Assembly: GCA_030688205.1 (NCBI GenBank)
Contig: JAUYIQ010000011.1
Span: forward strand, 1-18,122
DNA length: 18,122 bases
DNA from: Candidatus Curtissbacteria bacterium
Lineage (GTDB): Bacteria > Patescibacteriota > Microgenomatia > Curtissbacterales > GWA2-41-24
Direction of reading: 5' to 3'
The position numbers and the translations under genes were made by a program. Of the stretch, positions 6,912 to 13,020 are shown in pieces. Position 1 is the first letter of the stretch; each line of letters opens with the position of its first letter. The notes beneath the pieces are model-generated. The model was given only the letters and a program-made list of their open reading frames with translations. It ran no database searches and had not been told where the DNA came from.

Positions 6912-7097
6912 TTACCAGGATGATTTTTGTATTCCTGGGATTTCTCCTTTGTGGGCAAGGTCTCTAAAACACAGTCGGCATATTGAGAATTTTCTAATAA
7001 ATGCCCTTGGCCTGCCGCAAATCATACAGCGATTTCTGTGTCTTATTTCAAACTTTGGTTTTTTATTGTTTTTTACAATTTTAGATGTTTTAGCCAC
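6912..7097 (-). CDS. rpsN: 30S ribosomal protein S14 type Z (uS14), zinc-binding
   Basis: S14 is a late-assembling protein of the 30S head. This is the short 61-residue zinc form (often called rpsZ), with ligands Cys24, Cys27, Cys40 and Cys43 (RCMICGRP and CRLCFRDLAHKGEIPG) and the conserved ending GIQKSSW. The start is GTG (7095-7097), preceded by GGGAG five bases away in the shared leader motif. It occupies the expected place between rplE and rpsH. Confidence 0.98.
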   Translation of the reverse strand: MAKTSKIVKNNKKPKFEIRHRNRCMICGRPRAFIRKFSICRLCFRDLAHKGEIPGIQKSSW

Positions 7098-7101
7098 TAA
7101 C

Positions 7102-7116
7102 GCTCCCTTCGGTCGC
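7102..7116 (-). promoter_or_regulatory. Shine-Dalgarno leader motif before rpsZ
   Basis: The coding strand reads GCGACCGAAGGGAGC, ending four bases before the GTG start. It matches the rpsC leader (CCGACCGAAGGGAGG) at all but the two end bases, and is close to the rpsH and rpsM leaders. Confidence 0.6.
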
Positions 7117-7177
7117 TTAATTTAAAATTTAAAATATAAAATTTAAAAATTACTTTTTTCTTTTTCATTTTTAGTTT
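7117..7177 (-). repeat. AT-rich inverted word spacer between rplE and rpsZ
   Basis: The coding strand begins A-rich (AAGTTAAAAACTAAAAATG, then an AAAAAG stretch) and turns T-rich (AATTTTTAAATTTTATATTT words). The halves are imperfectly complementary. It is the same design as the spacers before rpsM and rpsH, with different words. Confidence 0.5.
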
Positions 7178-7723
7178 TTAACTTGATCTAAACGGCATAC
7201 CCAATAGTTCTAAGAGTTTTTTTGATTTTTCCGGGTTGCTGTTTTTAACAACTATTGAAACGACAAGTCCGCGCACTTTATCGATCTTTGCGTAATCGAT
7301 CTCGGGGAAAAGAATTTGTTCTGTCATTCCCATATTGAAATTTCCCCTTTTATCAAACGTAGACGTCGAGAGACCACGAAAATCTCTAATTCGCGGCAAA
7401 ACCAGCGCTGTTAATTTTTCCAGAAAAGTCCACGCCTTTTTCCCCCTTAAGGTAACCATCATTCCAATTGGGTCGTTTTCGCGAAGCTTAAATGTTGAGA
7501 TTGCTTCTTTTGCTCTGGTTATTTTTGGTTTCTGCCCGGCGATTGTTGCAAGCTGTTCATCTACTTTGACAATAACGTCTTTATTGTCTTTCGCTTCCGC
7601 CATCCCCATATTAATAACGATTTTTTCAATAGAGGGGATAGCCAAATTGTTTTTAATATCGAACTCATCTTTTAGTTTTGGCATGATTTCGTTTTGATAT
7701 TTTGTCTGCAGGTTTGTCATCAT
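7178..7723 (-). CDS. rplE: 50S ribosomal protein L5 (uL5)
   Basis: L5 binds 5S rRNA and contacts P-site tRNA from the central protuberance. The product carries KIVINMG, PKITRAKEAISTFKLRE, KRGNFNMGMTEQILFPEIDY and a normal C terminus; 181 residues. Two ATG codons are adjacent. The first overlaps the rplX stop as ATGA; the second, three bases later, has better spacing (eight bases) from AAGGAG, so either may be used and the proteins would differ by one methionine. Confidence 0.97.
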   Translation of the reverse strand: MMTNLQTKYQNEIMPKLKDEFDIKNNLAIPSIEKIVINMGMAEAKDNKDVIVKVDEQLATIAGQKPKITRAKEAISTFKLRENDPIGMMVTLRGKKAWTFLEKLTALVLPRIRDFRGLSTSTFDKRGNFNMGMTEQILFPEIDYAKIDKVRGLVVSIVVKNSNPEKSKKLLELLGMPFRSS

Positions 7724-8046
7724 TTTTGCTCCTTAGGTTGAGTCAGACGTCCCTGGCATTTTTTACATATTCTGACTTTTATTTTTCCCTCCATTGTGAA
7801 TCCTACCCTCGTTGGCTTGCCGCATTTTGGACAAATAATCGCAATGTTTGCAACAGGCAGAGGTCTGGCTATTTCATAAATTCCTGCCGGTTGGGTTCTT
7901 GTTACTTTTCTGTGTCTTTTGTAAATATTGACACCAGAAATAACAACTTTATCTTCCTTTTTGTAAACCTTTTCAATTTTTCCCTTTTTGCCTTTATCTC
8001 TTCCCGCTGTAATTATTACTTCATCACCGCTTTTATACTTAAACAT
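7720..8046 (-). CDS. rplX: 50S ribosomal protein L24 (uL24) with Cys4 zinc-ribbon motif
   Basis: L24 is an assembly initiator of the 50S subunit. A KOW motif lies near the N terminus (SGDEVIITAGRDKGKKGKI), followed by VNIYKRHRK and a C-terminal cysteine pair arrangement: Cys72 and Cys75 (CPKCG) with Cys94 and Cys97 (CKKCQ), consistent with zinc binding and known from other bacterial L24 proteins. 108 residues. AAGGAGG, 10 bases upstream, lies within the last codons of rplN, so the two genes are tightly packed. Confidence 0.98.
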   Translation of the reverse strand: MFKYKSGDEVIITAGRDKGKKGKIEKVYKKEDKVVISGVNIYKRHRKVTRTQPAGIYEIARPLPVANIAIICPKCGKPTRVGFTMEGKIKVRICKKCQGRLTQPKEQK

Positions 8047-8048
8047 TT

Positions 8049-8417
8049 TTAAATAACCTCCTTGGCAAGAGATGCAATTTTAGAAAACCCAAGCGCTTTT
8101 ATTTCCTGAGCAATAGGACCGAATACTCTGGTCGCTCTTGGTATTTTTGCAGCGTCGACAATAACGGCTGCGTTTTCAGAAAACCTTATGTAAGAACCAT
8201 CCGGTCTTCTTGTTTCTTTTTTGGTTCTGACAACTACTGCTTTTACTATTTCGTGGTCTTTTACCTGACCGTTTGGATCTGCTCCTCTGACTACACACGT
8301 AACAATCTCGCCTAGGTGAACGAATCTTTTACCAGATCCTTTGCCTACACCAATTACAACCAACAATTTAGCACCGCTGTTGTCTGCAACTGTTAAATTA
8401 GATCTTCGAGCCAACAT
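8049..8417 (-). CDS. rplN: 50S ribosomal protein L14 (uL14)
   Basis: L14 contacts 16S rRNA in an intersubunit bridge and is the docking site of silencing factor RsfS in bacteria that have it. The ATG chosen gives MLARRSNLTVADNSGAK at the family position and 122 residues, the normal length; it lies one base after the rpsQ stop with GGAGG about 12 bases upstream. An ATG further upstream would overlap rpsQ. VVVRTKKETRRPDGSYIRF and FGPIAQE motifs are typical. Confidence 0.98.
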   Translation of the reverse strand: MLARRSNLTVADNSGAKLLVVIGVGKGSGKRFVHLGEIVTCVVRGADPNGQVKDHEIVKAVVVRTKKETRRPDGSYIRFSENAAVIVDAAKIPRATRVFGPIAQEIKALGFSKIASLAKEVI

Positions 8418-8418
8418 G

Positions 8419-8649
8419 TTATTTAATAACCTCCAGGACTTTGTAATGAACACTTTTTGAATATGGTTTTGTTTCTGCTATTTTTACTTTTTGCCCGGTT
8501 TTTGTGCCAATGTCATCGTGCGCTTTAAAGTTCCTGGTTCTGGTGATTGCCTTTTTATAAAGCGGGTGTTTTATTTGTAGTTTTATTTCAACTACAACTG
8601 TTTTTAGCATCTTTGTAGAAATAACAGTTCCAATTTTTAATTTAGACAT
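8419..8649 (-). CDS. rpsQ: 30S ribosomal protein S17 (uS17)
   Basis: S17 is an OB-fold primary binding protein of the 16S 5' domain. The ATG chosen (MSKLKIGTVISTKMLKTVVV) has AAGGAG seven bases upstream and overlaps the rpmC stop by eight bases (ATGTCTAA). A longer in-frame start would extend into rpmC with a nonconserved basic stretch. The KTVVVEI and HPLYKKAITRTRNFKAHD motifs are intact. Length 76 residues, slightly short. Confidence 0.97.
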   Translation of the reverse strand: MSKLKIGTVISTKMLKTVVVEIKLQIKHPLYKKAITRTRNFKAHDDIGTKTGQKVKIAETKPYSKSVHYKVLEVIK

Positions 8650-8872
8650 TTTGTTTCTCCTTCGCAGATTTCTCTGCAAACAATTTTTCGCTTATTAGTG
8701 TTTTTATTTGTGCTACATCACGTCTAATTTTCGAGATTCTATGAGTGTCTTTTGCTTTTGTTACATCACGTTCGATCTTTGCATCATTTTTCTCTTTTGC
8801 CAATTTTTCTACTTCTTTTTTGAGAGCTTCGACATTTTTATTTTTTAACTGTCCAAAATCGCGGCTTTTCAT
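8642..8872 (-). CDS. rpmC: 50S ribosomal protein L29 (uL29)
   Basis: L29 sits at the polypeptide exit tunnel beside L23. The 76-residue product is a charged helical protein with the L29 core LKKEVEKLAKEKNDAKIERDV and RISKIRRDVAQIKTLI. It is a little longer than the usual 60-70 residues, from a charged C-terminal tail (LFAEKSAKEKQNV). The start overlaps the rplP stop as ATGA without a visible Shine-Dalgarno. The core is divergent, but position between rplP and rpsQ makes the call secure. Confidence 0.94.
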   Translation of the reverse strand: MKSRDFGQLKNKNVEALKKEVEKLAKEKNDAKIERDVTKAKDTHRISKIRRDVAQIKTLISEKLFAEKSAKEKQNV

Positions 8873-9276
8873 TGTTTTGTAATAAATCTTGTTTTTATAG
8901 GCAGTTTATGTGCTGCGAGTCTCATTGCTTCAACTGCTACTGATGGTAACACCGCACCCATTTCAAAAAGCACCATTCCTGGTCTAACAACTGCAACGTA
9001 CTGATCGATGTCTCCTTTACCAGAACCCATTCGAGTTTCTGCAGGCTTTTTCGTAGTTGGTTTGTCTGGAAAAATTCTGATCCAGATACGACCACCTCTT
9101 TTGGTGTAATGAGTCATTGCACGACGTGCTGCTTCTATTTGCCTTGCTGTAATCCATGCACATTCTAAAGCTTTTATGCCATACGATCCAAAAGCAAGAG
9201 AACTACCTCTGGTTGCAACACCTCGCCTTTTGTTTCTAAATTGTTTTCTATACTTAGCTCGTTTTGGCGCAAGCAT
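8869..9276 (-). CDS. rplP: 50S ribosomal protein L16 (uL16)
   Basis: L16 supports the A-site tRNA and is needed for late 50S assembly. The product starts MLAPKRAKYRKQF and contains LTARQIEAARRAM-like ITARQIEAARRAMTHYTKRG, WIRIFPDKP and the RMGSGKG loop; 135 residues, normal length. Its ATG directly follows the rpsC stop (TAAATG), with AAAGGAG inside the rpsC C-terminal codons. The arginine that is hydroxylated in some bacteria is conserved in RMGSGKG; whether it is modified here is unknown. Confidence 0.98.
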   Translation of the reverse strand: MLAPKRAKYRKQFRNKRRGVATRGSSLAFGSYGIKALECAWITARQIEAARRAMTHYTKRGGRIWIRIFPDKPTTKKPAETRMGSGKGDIDQYVAVVRPGMVLFEMGAVLPSVAVEAMRLAAHKLPIKTRFITKQ

Positions 9277-9918
9277 TTAACTTTCTCCTTTAAAAATCCA
9301 GACTTTTATTCCGACTATTCCAGACTTTGGAACTTTGGCGTCCAACTTTGCAAAATCAATGTTTGCTCTTAAGGTGTGCAGTGGGATTGCACCGTCTTTG
9401 AGAGATTCTCGTCTGGCGATTTCCGAACCACCAAGTCTACCGGAAAGTTGAATTCTTGCTCCTTTTGCTCCTGACCTTTTAACTCTTTCCAAAGACTGAT
9501 TCATAACTCTTCTGAATGGAATTCTTCTTGTGAGTTGATCTGCAATATTTACTGCGACAAGATATGCGTCAAGATCCGGAGATCTAACTTCTTCAAATTT
9601 TATTTCCAGCTTGCCAGCATCTTTTATGTTGAATCTTTTGAGCATTGTTGCTTTAAGTTGTTCGATTCCGGTTCCACCACGCCCTATTGCAACCCCAGGG
9701 CGGGAAACAAAAACGAAAATTGTTCTTTTGTCAAAAGATCTTTCGATTTCAACTCTTGAAATACCTGCTGCCTTAAGGTTTTCCATCAAAAAAACTCTAA
9801 TTTTTCTATCCTCCAAAAGAGAGGTTGAAAAGTCTTTGTTGTTGCGGGCAAACCAACGAGATTTCCAAGGATAGAACGACCCTAGTCTGAAACCGTAAGG
9901 GTTAACTTTTTGGCCCAC
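9277..9918 (-). CDS. rpsC: 30S ribosomal protein S3 (uS3)
   Basis: S3 forms part of the mRNA entry channel and its helicase activity. The GTG start (9916-9918) gives the family N terminus GQKVNPYGFRLG after the initiator, and is preceded by a GGGAG-containing leader motif; the in-frame upstream ATG would add ten nonconserved residues read from spacer repeats. A KH domain with RPGVAIGRGGTGIEQL and the C-terminal domain with SGRLGGSEIARRE and VGIKVWIFKGES are present. 213 residues, a little shorter than E. coli S3 because the C-terminal tail is short. Confidence 0.97.
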   Translation of the reverse strand: MGQKVNPYGFRLGSFYPWKSRWFARNNKDFSTSLLEDRKIRVFLMENLKAAGISRVEIERSFDKRTIFVFVSRPGVAIGRGGTGIEQLKATMLKRFNIKDAGKLEIKFEEVRSPDLDAYLVAVNIADQLTRRIPFRRVMNQSLERVKRSGAKGARIQLSGRLGGSEIARRESLKDGAIPLHTLRANIDFAKLDAKVPKSGIVGIKVWIFKGES

Positions 9919-9922
9919 AAAG

Positions 9923-9938
9923 CCCTCCCTTCGGTCGG
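9923..9938 (-). promoter_or_regulatory. Shine-Dalgarno leader motif before rpsC
   Basis: The coding strand reads CCGACCGAAGGGAGGG, ending four bases before the GTG start. The 13-base core CGACCGAAGGGAG is identical to the rpsZ leader. Confidence 0.6.
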
Positions 9939-10014
9939 GAATTTCCAATTTCCCCTTCGACTTTGCTCAGGGCAAGCAATTTCCAATTTCCAATGAATTT
10001 TAAATTTACAATTT
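9939..10014 (-). repeat. GGAAATT word array interrupted by a GC-rich CCCTGAGCAAAGTCGAAGGG repeat
   Basis: The spacer between rplV and rpsC has GGAAATTGGAAATT on both sides of a GC-rich unit at 9952-9977. On the coding strand that unit contains CCCTGAGCAAAGTCGAAGGG, a short dispersed repeat that I recognise from many bacterial and metagenomic assemblies, where it often generates spurious peptides with CPEQSRR. Here one frame of it indeed reads CPEQSRRG. It contains a short TTGC/GCAA stem. Its function is unknown, and I see no gene in this stretch. Confidence 0.7.
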
Positions 10015-10422
10015 TCATTTTGACTTCGTTGGCTTTTTTGGTTCTTCGAGTTTCTTTGACTCATTTGTTGTCTCTGTAGCTTTCTTTTTCTGCTCTCCTT
10101 CAAGGATTACTGTAATATGACTAGTTCTTTTTAAAATGCTGTGGGCGCGACCTCTGGCAACCGGCTGAAATCTTTTGAACATCGGGCCGCGGCCAACTAA
10201 AATTGATTGAAATGTAAGAGATTGCTCGTCCAAGCCGAAATTATTTTTTGCATTAGCAATTGCCGAACCAATGACTTTTACAAGCGGTTCTGCCGATGAT
10301 TTGTGAACAAGATTTAAAACGATCATAGATTTTGACGGTTGCATCTTTTTAATTTGGTCTACAAGAAGACGCACTTTTTCCGGTGATATTCTTATGTTGT
10401 TTGCTTTTGCTACGACTTGCAT
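10015..10422 (-). CDS. rplV: 50S ribosomal protein L22 (uL22)
   Basis: L22 lines the peptide exit tunnel. Core motifs are RISPEKVRLLVDQIK, SAIANAKNNFGLD and the tunnel beta-hairpin RFQPVARGRAHSILKRTSHI. At 135 residues it is longer than the E. coli protein (110) owing to a hydrophilic Lys/Glu/Thr/Pro-rich tail after residue 110. The ATG has no Shine-Dalgarno: it lies directly after a repeat spacer with TAACTT words, and is separated from rpsS by 88 bases, which is unusual for this operon. The start is set by homology. Confidence 0.96.
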   Translation of the reverse strand: MQVVAKANNIRISPEKVRLLVDQIKKMQPSKSMIVLNLVHKSSAEPLVKVIGSAIANAKNNFGLDEQSLTFQSILVGRGPMFKRFQPVARGRAHSILKRTSHITVILEGEQKKKATETTNESKKLEEPKKPTKSK

Positions 10423-10510
10423 TGTTTAAGTTATAAGTCCCAAGTTATAAGTTATAAATTTTTTGCTTAGATTATTTGTAACTTAGCGCTTGTAACTTGT
10501 AACTTCCTTT
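10423..10510 (-). repeat. Imperfect inverted word spacer between rpsS and rplV
   Basis: The coding strand has AAGTTACAAGTTA near its 5' end (10493-10505) and TAACTTATAACTT near its 3' end (10442-10454); these pair at 12 of 13 positions. Additional copies of AAGTTA and TAACTT words surround them. A Shine-Dalgarno-like AAAGGA lies just after the rpsS stop, about 80 bases from the rplV start; folding of the spacer would bring it closer. No gene is present. Confidence 0.6.
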
Positions 10511-10795
10511 CTATTTCTTGGCTGTTGCTTTTTCTGTTATCTTTCCGTGTCCTCTGAATGTCCTTGTTGGTGCAAATTCACCAAGTCGGTGTCCTACCAT
10601 TGGTTCGGAAATAAAAACGTTGAGAAAGGTCCGGCCATTATGCACCGAGAAAGTATGATTAACAAATTCCGGTGGAATTTGGCTGTTTCGAGCCCAGGTT
10701 TTTATTGGCGCTTTGGCTCCTGCCTGCTTTTGCGTCATAACTTTCTTCATTAATTTTTCGTCCACGTAAGGACCTTTTTTAGATGATCTAGACAT
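10511..10795 (-). CDS. rpsS: 30S ribosomal protein S19 (uS19)
   Basis: S19 forms a complex with S13 in the 30S head. The 94-residue product has MSRSSKKGPYVDEKLM, IKTWARNSQIPPEFV, HNGRTFLNVFI and MVGHRLGEFAPTRTFRGH, all typical. Its ATG overlaps the stop of the unidentified upstream gene by eight bases (ATGTCTAG), with GAGG a few bases upstream. In the standard operon rplB would directly precede it. Confidence 0.98.
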   Translation of the reverse strand: MSRSSKKGPYVDEKLMKKVMTQKQAGAKAPIKTWARNSQIPPEFVNHTFSVHNGRTFLNVFISEPMVGHRLGEFAPTRTFRGHGKITEKATAKK

Positions 10796-11111
10796 TCATA
10801 CCTCGAGTTAACCAAGTGCTTAATCGCTGGGCTCTCTCGCCGATTTCAGAAGCCCACTCTCCTACTTGTCCATTTTCTACAACTTTTTTTCGTGCTCGAG
10901 TTTGAAATTTATCTACTCCCGGTCCTACAACGAATACTCTGCGTCCGTAAGTATGTTCATTCATCATTTGCTCTGTTCCGTTGAAATTAAGACTATTAGC
11001 GAGGTGTCTAAAGATTAAACCTTGATAGATTCCCTGTCCTAGCGCATAAACATTTCGATCCGCTTGTCTAAATTTCATAGTTGCATCATTTATTGCTCCA
11101 GGTCTTTCCAT
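10788..11111 (-). CDS. Unidentified 107-residue protein inserted between rplB and rpsS
   Basis: I do not recognise this protein. It is soluble and slightly basic (about 15 Lys/Arg against 10 Asp/Glu), with no membrane segment, signal peptide or cysteine. The middle holds RNVYALGQGIYQGLIFRHLANSL in part (residues 19-41), then EHTYGRRVFVVGPGVDKF (52-69), a basic patch RARKKV (72-77) and a C-terminal helix-like part with two tryptophans (86 and 100). It is very likely a real gene: its ATG shares one base with the rplB stop (TAATG) after an AAGGAA binding site, and its stop overlaps the rpsS start by eight bases. Known S10 operons have rplB directly followed by rpsS. A ribosomal or ribosome-assembly role is inferred from position only. 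It does not resemble S19 or L2. Confidence 0.85.
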   Translation of the reverse strand: MERPGAINDATMKFRQADRNVYALGQGIYQGLIFRHLANSLNFNGTEQMMNEHTYGRRVFVVGPGVDKFQTRARKKVVENGQVGEWASEIGERAQRLSTWLTRGMNV

Positions 11112-11932
11112 TATTTCCTTTTCCTTTCGATGATGAACCGGCTTGATGGTTTGTTGCGGTTTCTGGTTTTTTTGCCCATTGCCGGTTTACCCCATGGAGT
11201 CTTTGGATGCATACCGGTGCCGGATCTTCCTTCTCCTCCACCGTGTGGATGAGAACCAGGATCCATTGCAACTCCACGAACTTTCGGACGACGGCCCATG
11301 TGTCTGCTTCTGCCCGCTTTTCCGATTGACAAATTTTTGTGATCAACGTTTCCGATTTGGCCAATTGTTGCAAAACAGTTTCCGTGAATTTTCCTGATTT
11401 CTTTTGAAGGCAATTTTATATGAATATACTTTCCTTCTCTTGCTGCAATAATTGCACCCGTTCCCGCACTTCTTATGAGTTTTGCTCCGGTTCCGGGAGT
11501 AAGTTCAACGTTGTGAACAACTGTTCCAATCGGCATTTTAGCAAGTGTCAGCGCGTTTCCGGGTTTTATTTCTGCTTTATCTCCTGACATAACTTGTTGC
11601 CCAACCTTTAAACCAACAGGTGCCAAAATGTATCTCTTTTCTCCGTCTGCGTAATGAAGAAGTGCGACATTCGCGCTGCGATTTGGATCGTATTCTATTG
11701 TGGCAACAATCGCCGGTACATGTTTGTCTCTTTTGAAATCTACCTGTCTGTAATTTCTTTTATGTCCACCGCCTTTGCCGCGAGTTGTGATGTGACCGCC
11801 GGACCTGCCAGCAATTCTGTTAAGTTTAGAGAGCAAAGATTTTTCCGGCGTTGTTTTGGTTATCTCGTCGAAGATCAAAAACGATTTAAATCTCTGGCCA
11901 GGTGTTTCCGGTCTTATTTGTCGAACTGCCAT
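11111..11932 (-). CDS. rplB: 50S ribosomal protein L2 (uL2)
   Basis: L2 is needed for subunit association and lies close to the peptidyl transferase centre. The 273-residue product has both RNA-binding domains: GRSGGHITTRGKGGGHKR, VPAIVATIEYDPNRSANVALL in part, and the C-terminal region VRGVAMDPGSHPHGGGEGR. In most bacteria this last motif is AMNPVDHPHGGGEG; here Asn is Asp224, Val is Gly226 and the aspartate (E. coli 228) is Ser227, while the essential histidine is kept as His228. The ATG follows the rplW stop directly (TAAATG) with AAGGA upstream. Otherwise normal. Confidence 0.98.
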   Translation of the reverse strand: MAVRQIRPETPGQRFKSFLIFDEITKTTPEKSLLSKLNRIAGRSGGHITTRGKGGGHKRNYRQVDFKRDKHVPAIVATIEYDPNRSANVALLHYADGEKRYILAPVGLKVGQQVMSGDKAEIKPGNALTLAKMPIGTVVHNVELTPGTGAKLIRSAGTGAIIAAREGKYIHIKLPSKEIRKIHGNCFATIGQIGNVDHKNLSIGKAGRSRHMGRRPKVRGVAMDPGSHPHGGGEGRSGTGMHPKTPWGKPAMGKKTRNRNKPSSRFIIERKRK

Positions 11933-12292
11933 TTATCCTTCCTTCCCTTCAGATATAACTTGCACGTCTTTGTCCTTCATACTATTTTTCTGTTTTGGTT
12001 CTTTTGCTGCTGCTTTCGGAGAAAGAACCGCAATCTTTTGTCCGGCTTTTAGATATACAATTGCTTTTTTCCCTCCGCCTACTTGTGCTTCTTTTTTGGT
12101 CTTGGCTATTTTTTTCATTTTTGTTGACTTTGTCATAACGTTTACCCTTTTAACTTCCACAGCAAATTGATTTGATACCGCTTTTGCTATTTGTTTTTTA
12201 TTCGCACGGGTATCTACCAAAAAAGTGTAGAGTCCTTTTTCCATTAGCTTGTAAGCTTTTTCCGATAGAATTGTTTTTTTAATTACGTCCAT
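11933..12292 (-). CDS. rplW: 50S ribosomal protein L23 (uL23)
   Basis: L23 is the docking site for trigger factor and SRP at the tunnel exit. The 119-residue protein has the N-terminal ILSEKAYKLMEKGLYTFLV, NKKQIAKAVSNQFAVEV and VNVMTKSTKMKK motifs. It is longer than usual (about 95-100) because of a charged tail after residue 93. Its ATG overlaps the rplD stop by ten bases, with AAGGAGG about ten bases upstream in rplD. Confidence 0.97.
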   Translation of the reverse strand: MDVIKKTILSEKAYKLMEKGLYTFLVDTRANKKQIAKAVSNQFAVEVKRVNVMTKSTKMKKIAKTKKEAQVGGGKKAIVYLKAGQKIAVLSPKAAAKEPKQKNSMKDKDVQVISEGKEG

Positions 12293-13020
12293 GTGTTAAG
12301 GGCCTCCTTTGAAATTAATAAAATATGATTATTTAAAACTTGGTAAGCATTAAGATTTTGCACCGGTTCAACAGTCAGAGACCGGATATTTCTTGTTGCC
12401 ATTTTTACATTTTCATTTTTTTGTGAAATAACGAGTAATGTGTTTTTTGGGGCATTTAGTTTTTTAAGGAGTTGGGAAACCGGTTTTGTTTTGGGGGTAA
12501 TTTTTTCTACATTGGAAATAATATTGATTTGTTTGGCTGTGGCTTTTTGGGAAAGTGCATATATCAGAGCCTTGTGTCGCATTTTTTGTGGAAGAGCTAG
12601 TTTGACATTGCGATATCGTGGCCCGAAAGTTGTTCCTCCGCCGACCCAAAGCGGTGATCGAATAGATCCGGCGCGGGCATTACCAGTTCCCTTTTGACGC
12701 CATGGTTTCTTGCCGCCGCCACGGACTTCTCCACGTGTTTTTGTGTGAGCAGTACTCTTGATACTATTTGCTTTGTAAACTCTGATTGCCTGAGCAAGAA
12801 GTTGTTGATTTGTTGTCTGGCCAAAAATTTCTTTTGGTAGTGTAACTGTGCCAACACTTTTGCCAAGCATGTCTATGACTTTTACAGTTAGTCCAGTTGT
12901 TTTTGTTTCTGTCTTAGGAGCGGCTTTAGGTGCTGCTTTAGACTTTGCCACTGCTGGCGTTGCCGGCTTAGCTTTTACTTTGATTTCTGCTTTCGCTGGA
13001 ACAACTTTTTTACTTGGCAT
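12283..13020 (-). CDS. rplD: 50S ribosomal protein L4 (uL4) with low-complexity N-terminal extension
   Basis: L4 lines the exit tunnel with L22 and in E. coli controls the S10 operon. The ATG chosen (MPSKKVVPAKAEI) has an AAAGGAAG binding site and overlaps the rplC stop by 11 bases. An earlier in-frame ATG would add lysine-rich residues read from the rplC tail. About 42 residues of Lys/Ala/Pro/Thr-rich sequence precede the L4 fold, which begins near LTVKVIDMLGKSVG. The tunnel loop TKTRGEVRGGGKKPWRQKGTG-type motif and GSIRSPLWVGGG are intact. 245 residues against 201 in E. coli. Confidence 0.96.
   Translation of the reverse strand: MPSKKVVPAKAEIKVKAKPATPAVAKSKAAPKAAPKTETKTTGLTVKVIDMLGKSVGTVTLPKEIFGQTTNQQLLAQAIRVYKANSIKSTAHTKTRGEVRGGGKKPWRQKGTGNARAGSIRSPLWVGGGTTFGPRYRNVKLALPQKMRHKALIYALSQKATAKQINIISNVEKITPKTKPVSQLLKKLNAPKNTLLVISQKNENVKMATRNIRSLTVEPVQNLNAYQVLNNHILLISKEALNTWT

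Noticed and set aside
6787..7177. CRISPR array or tRNA gene in the AT-rich spacers
   Set aside because: The repeats are short, degenerate words without regular spacers, and no cloverleaf or T-loop sequence is visible.
9882..10103. Minus-strand open frame containing CPEQSRRG between rplV and rpsC
   Set aside because: It overlaps the end of rplV and the start of rpsC in another frame and derives its sequence from the dispersed repeat and GGAAATT words; CPEQSRR peptides are a known artefact of that repeat.
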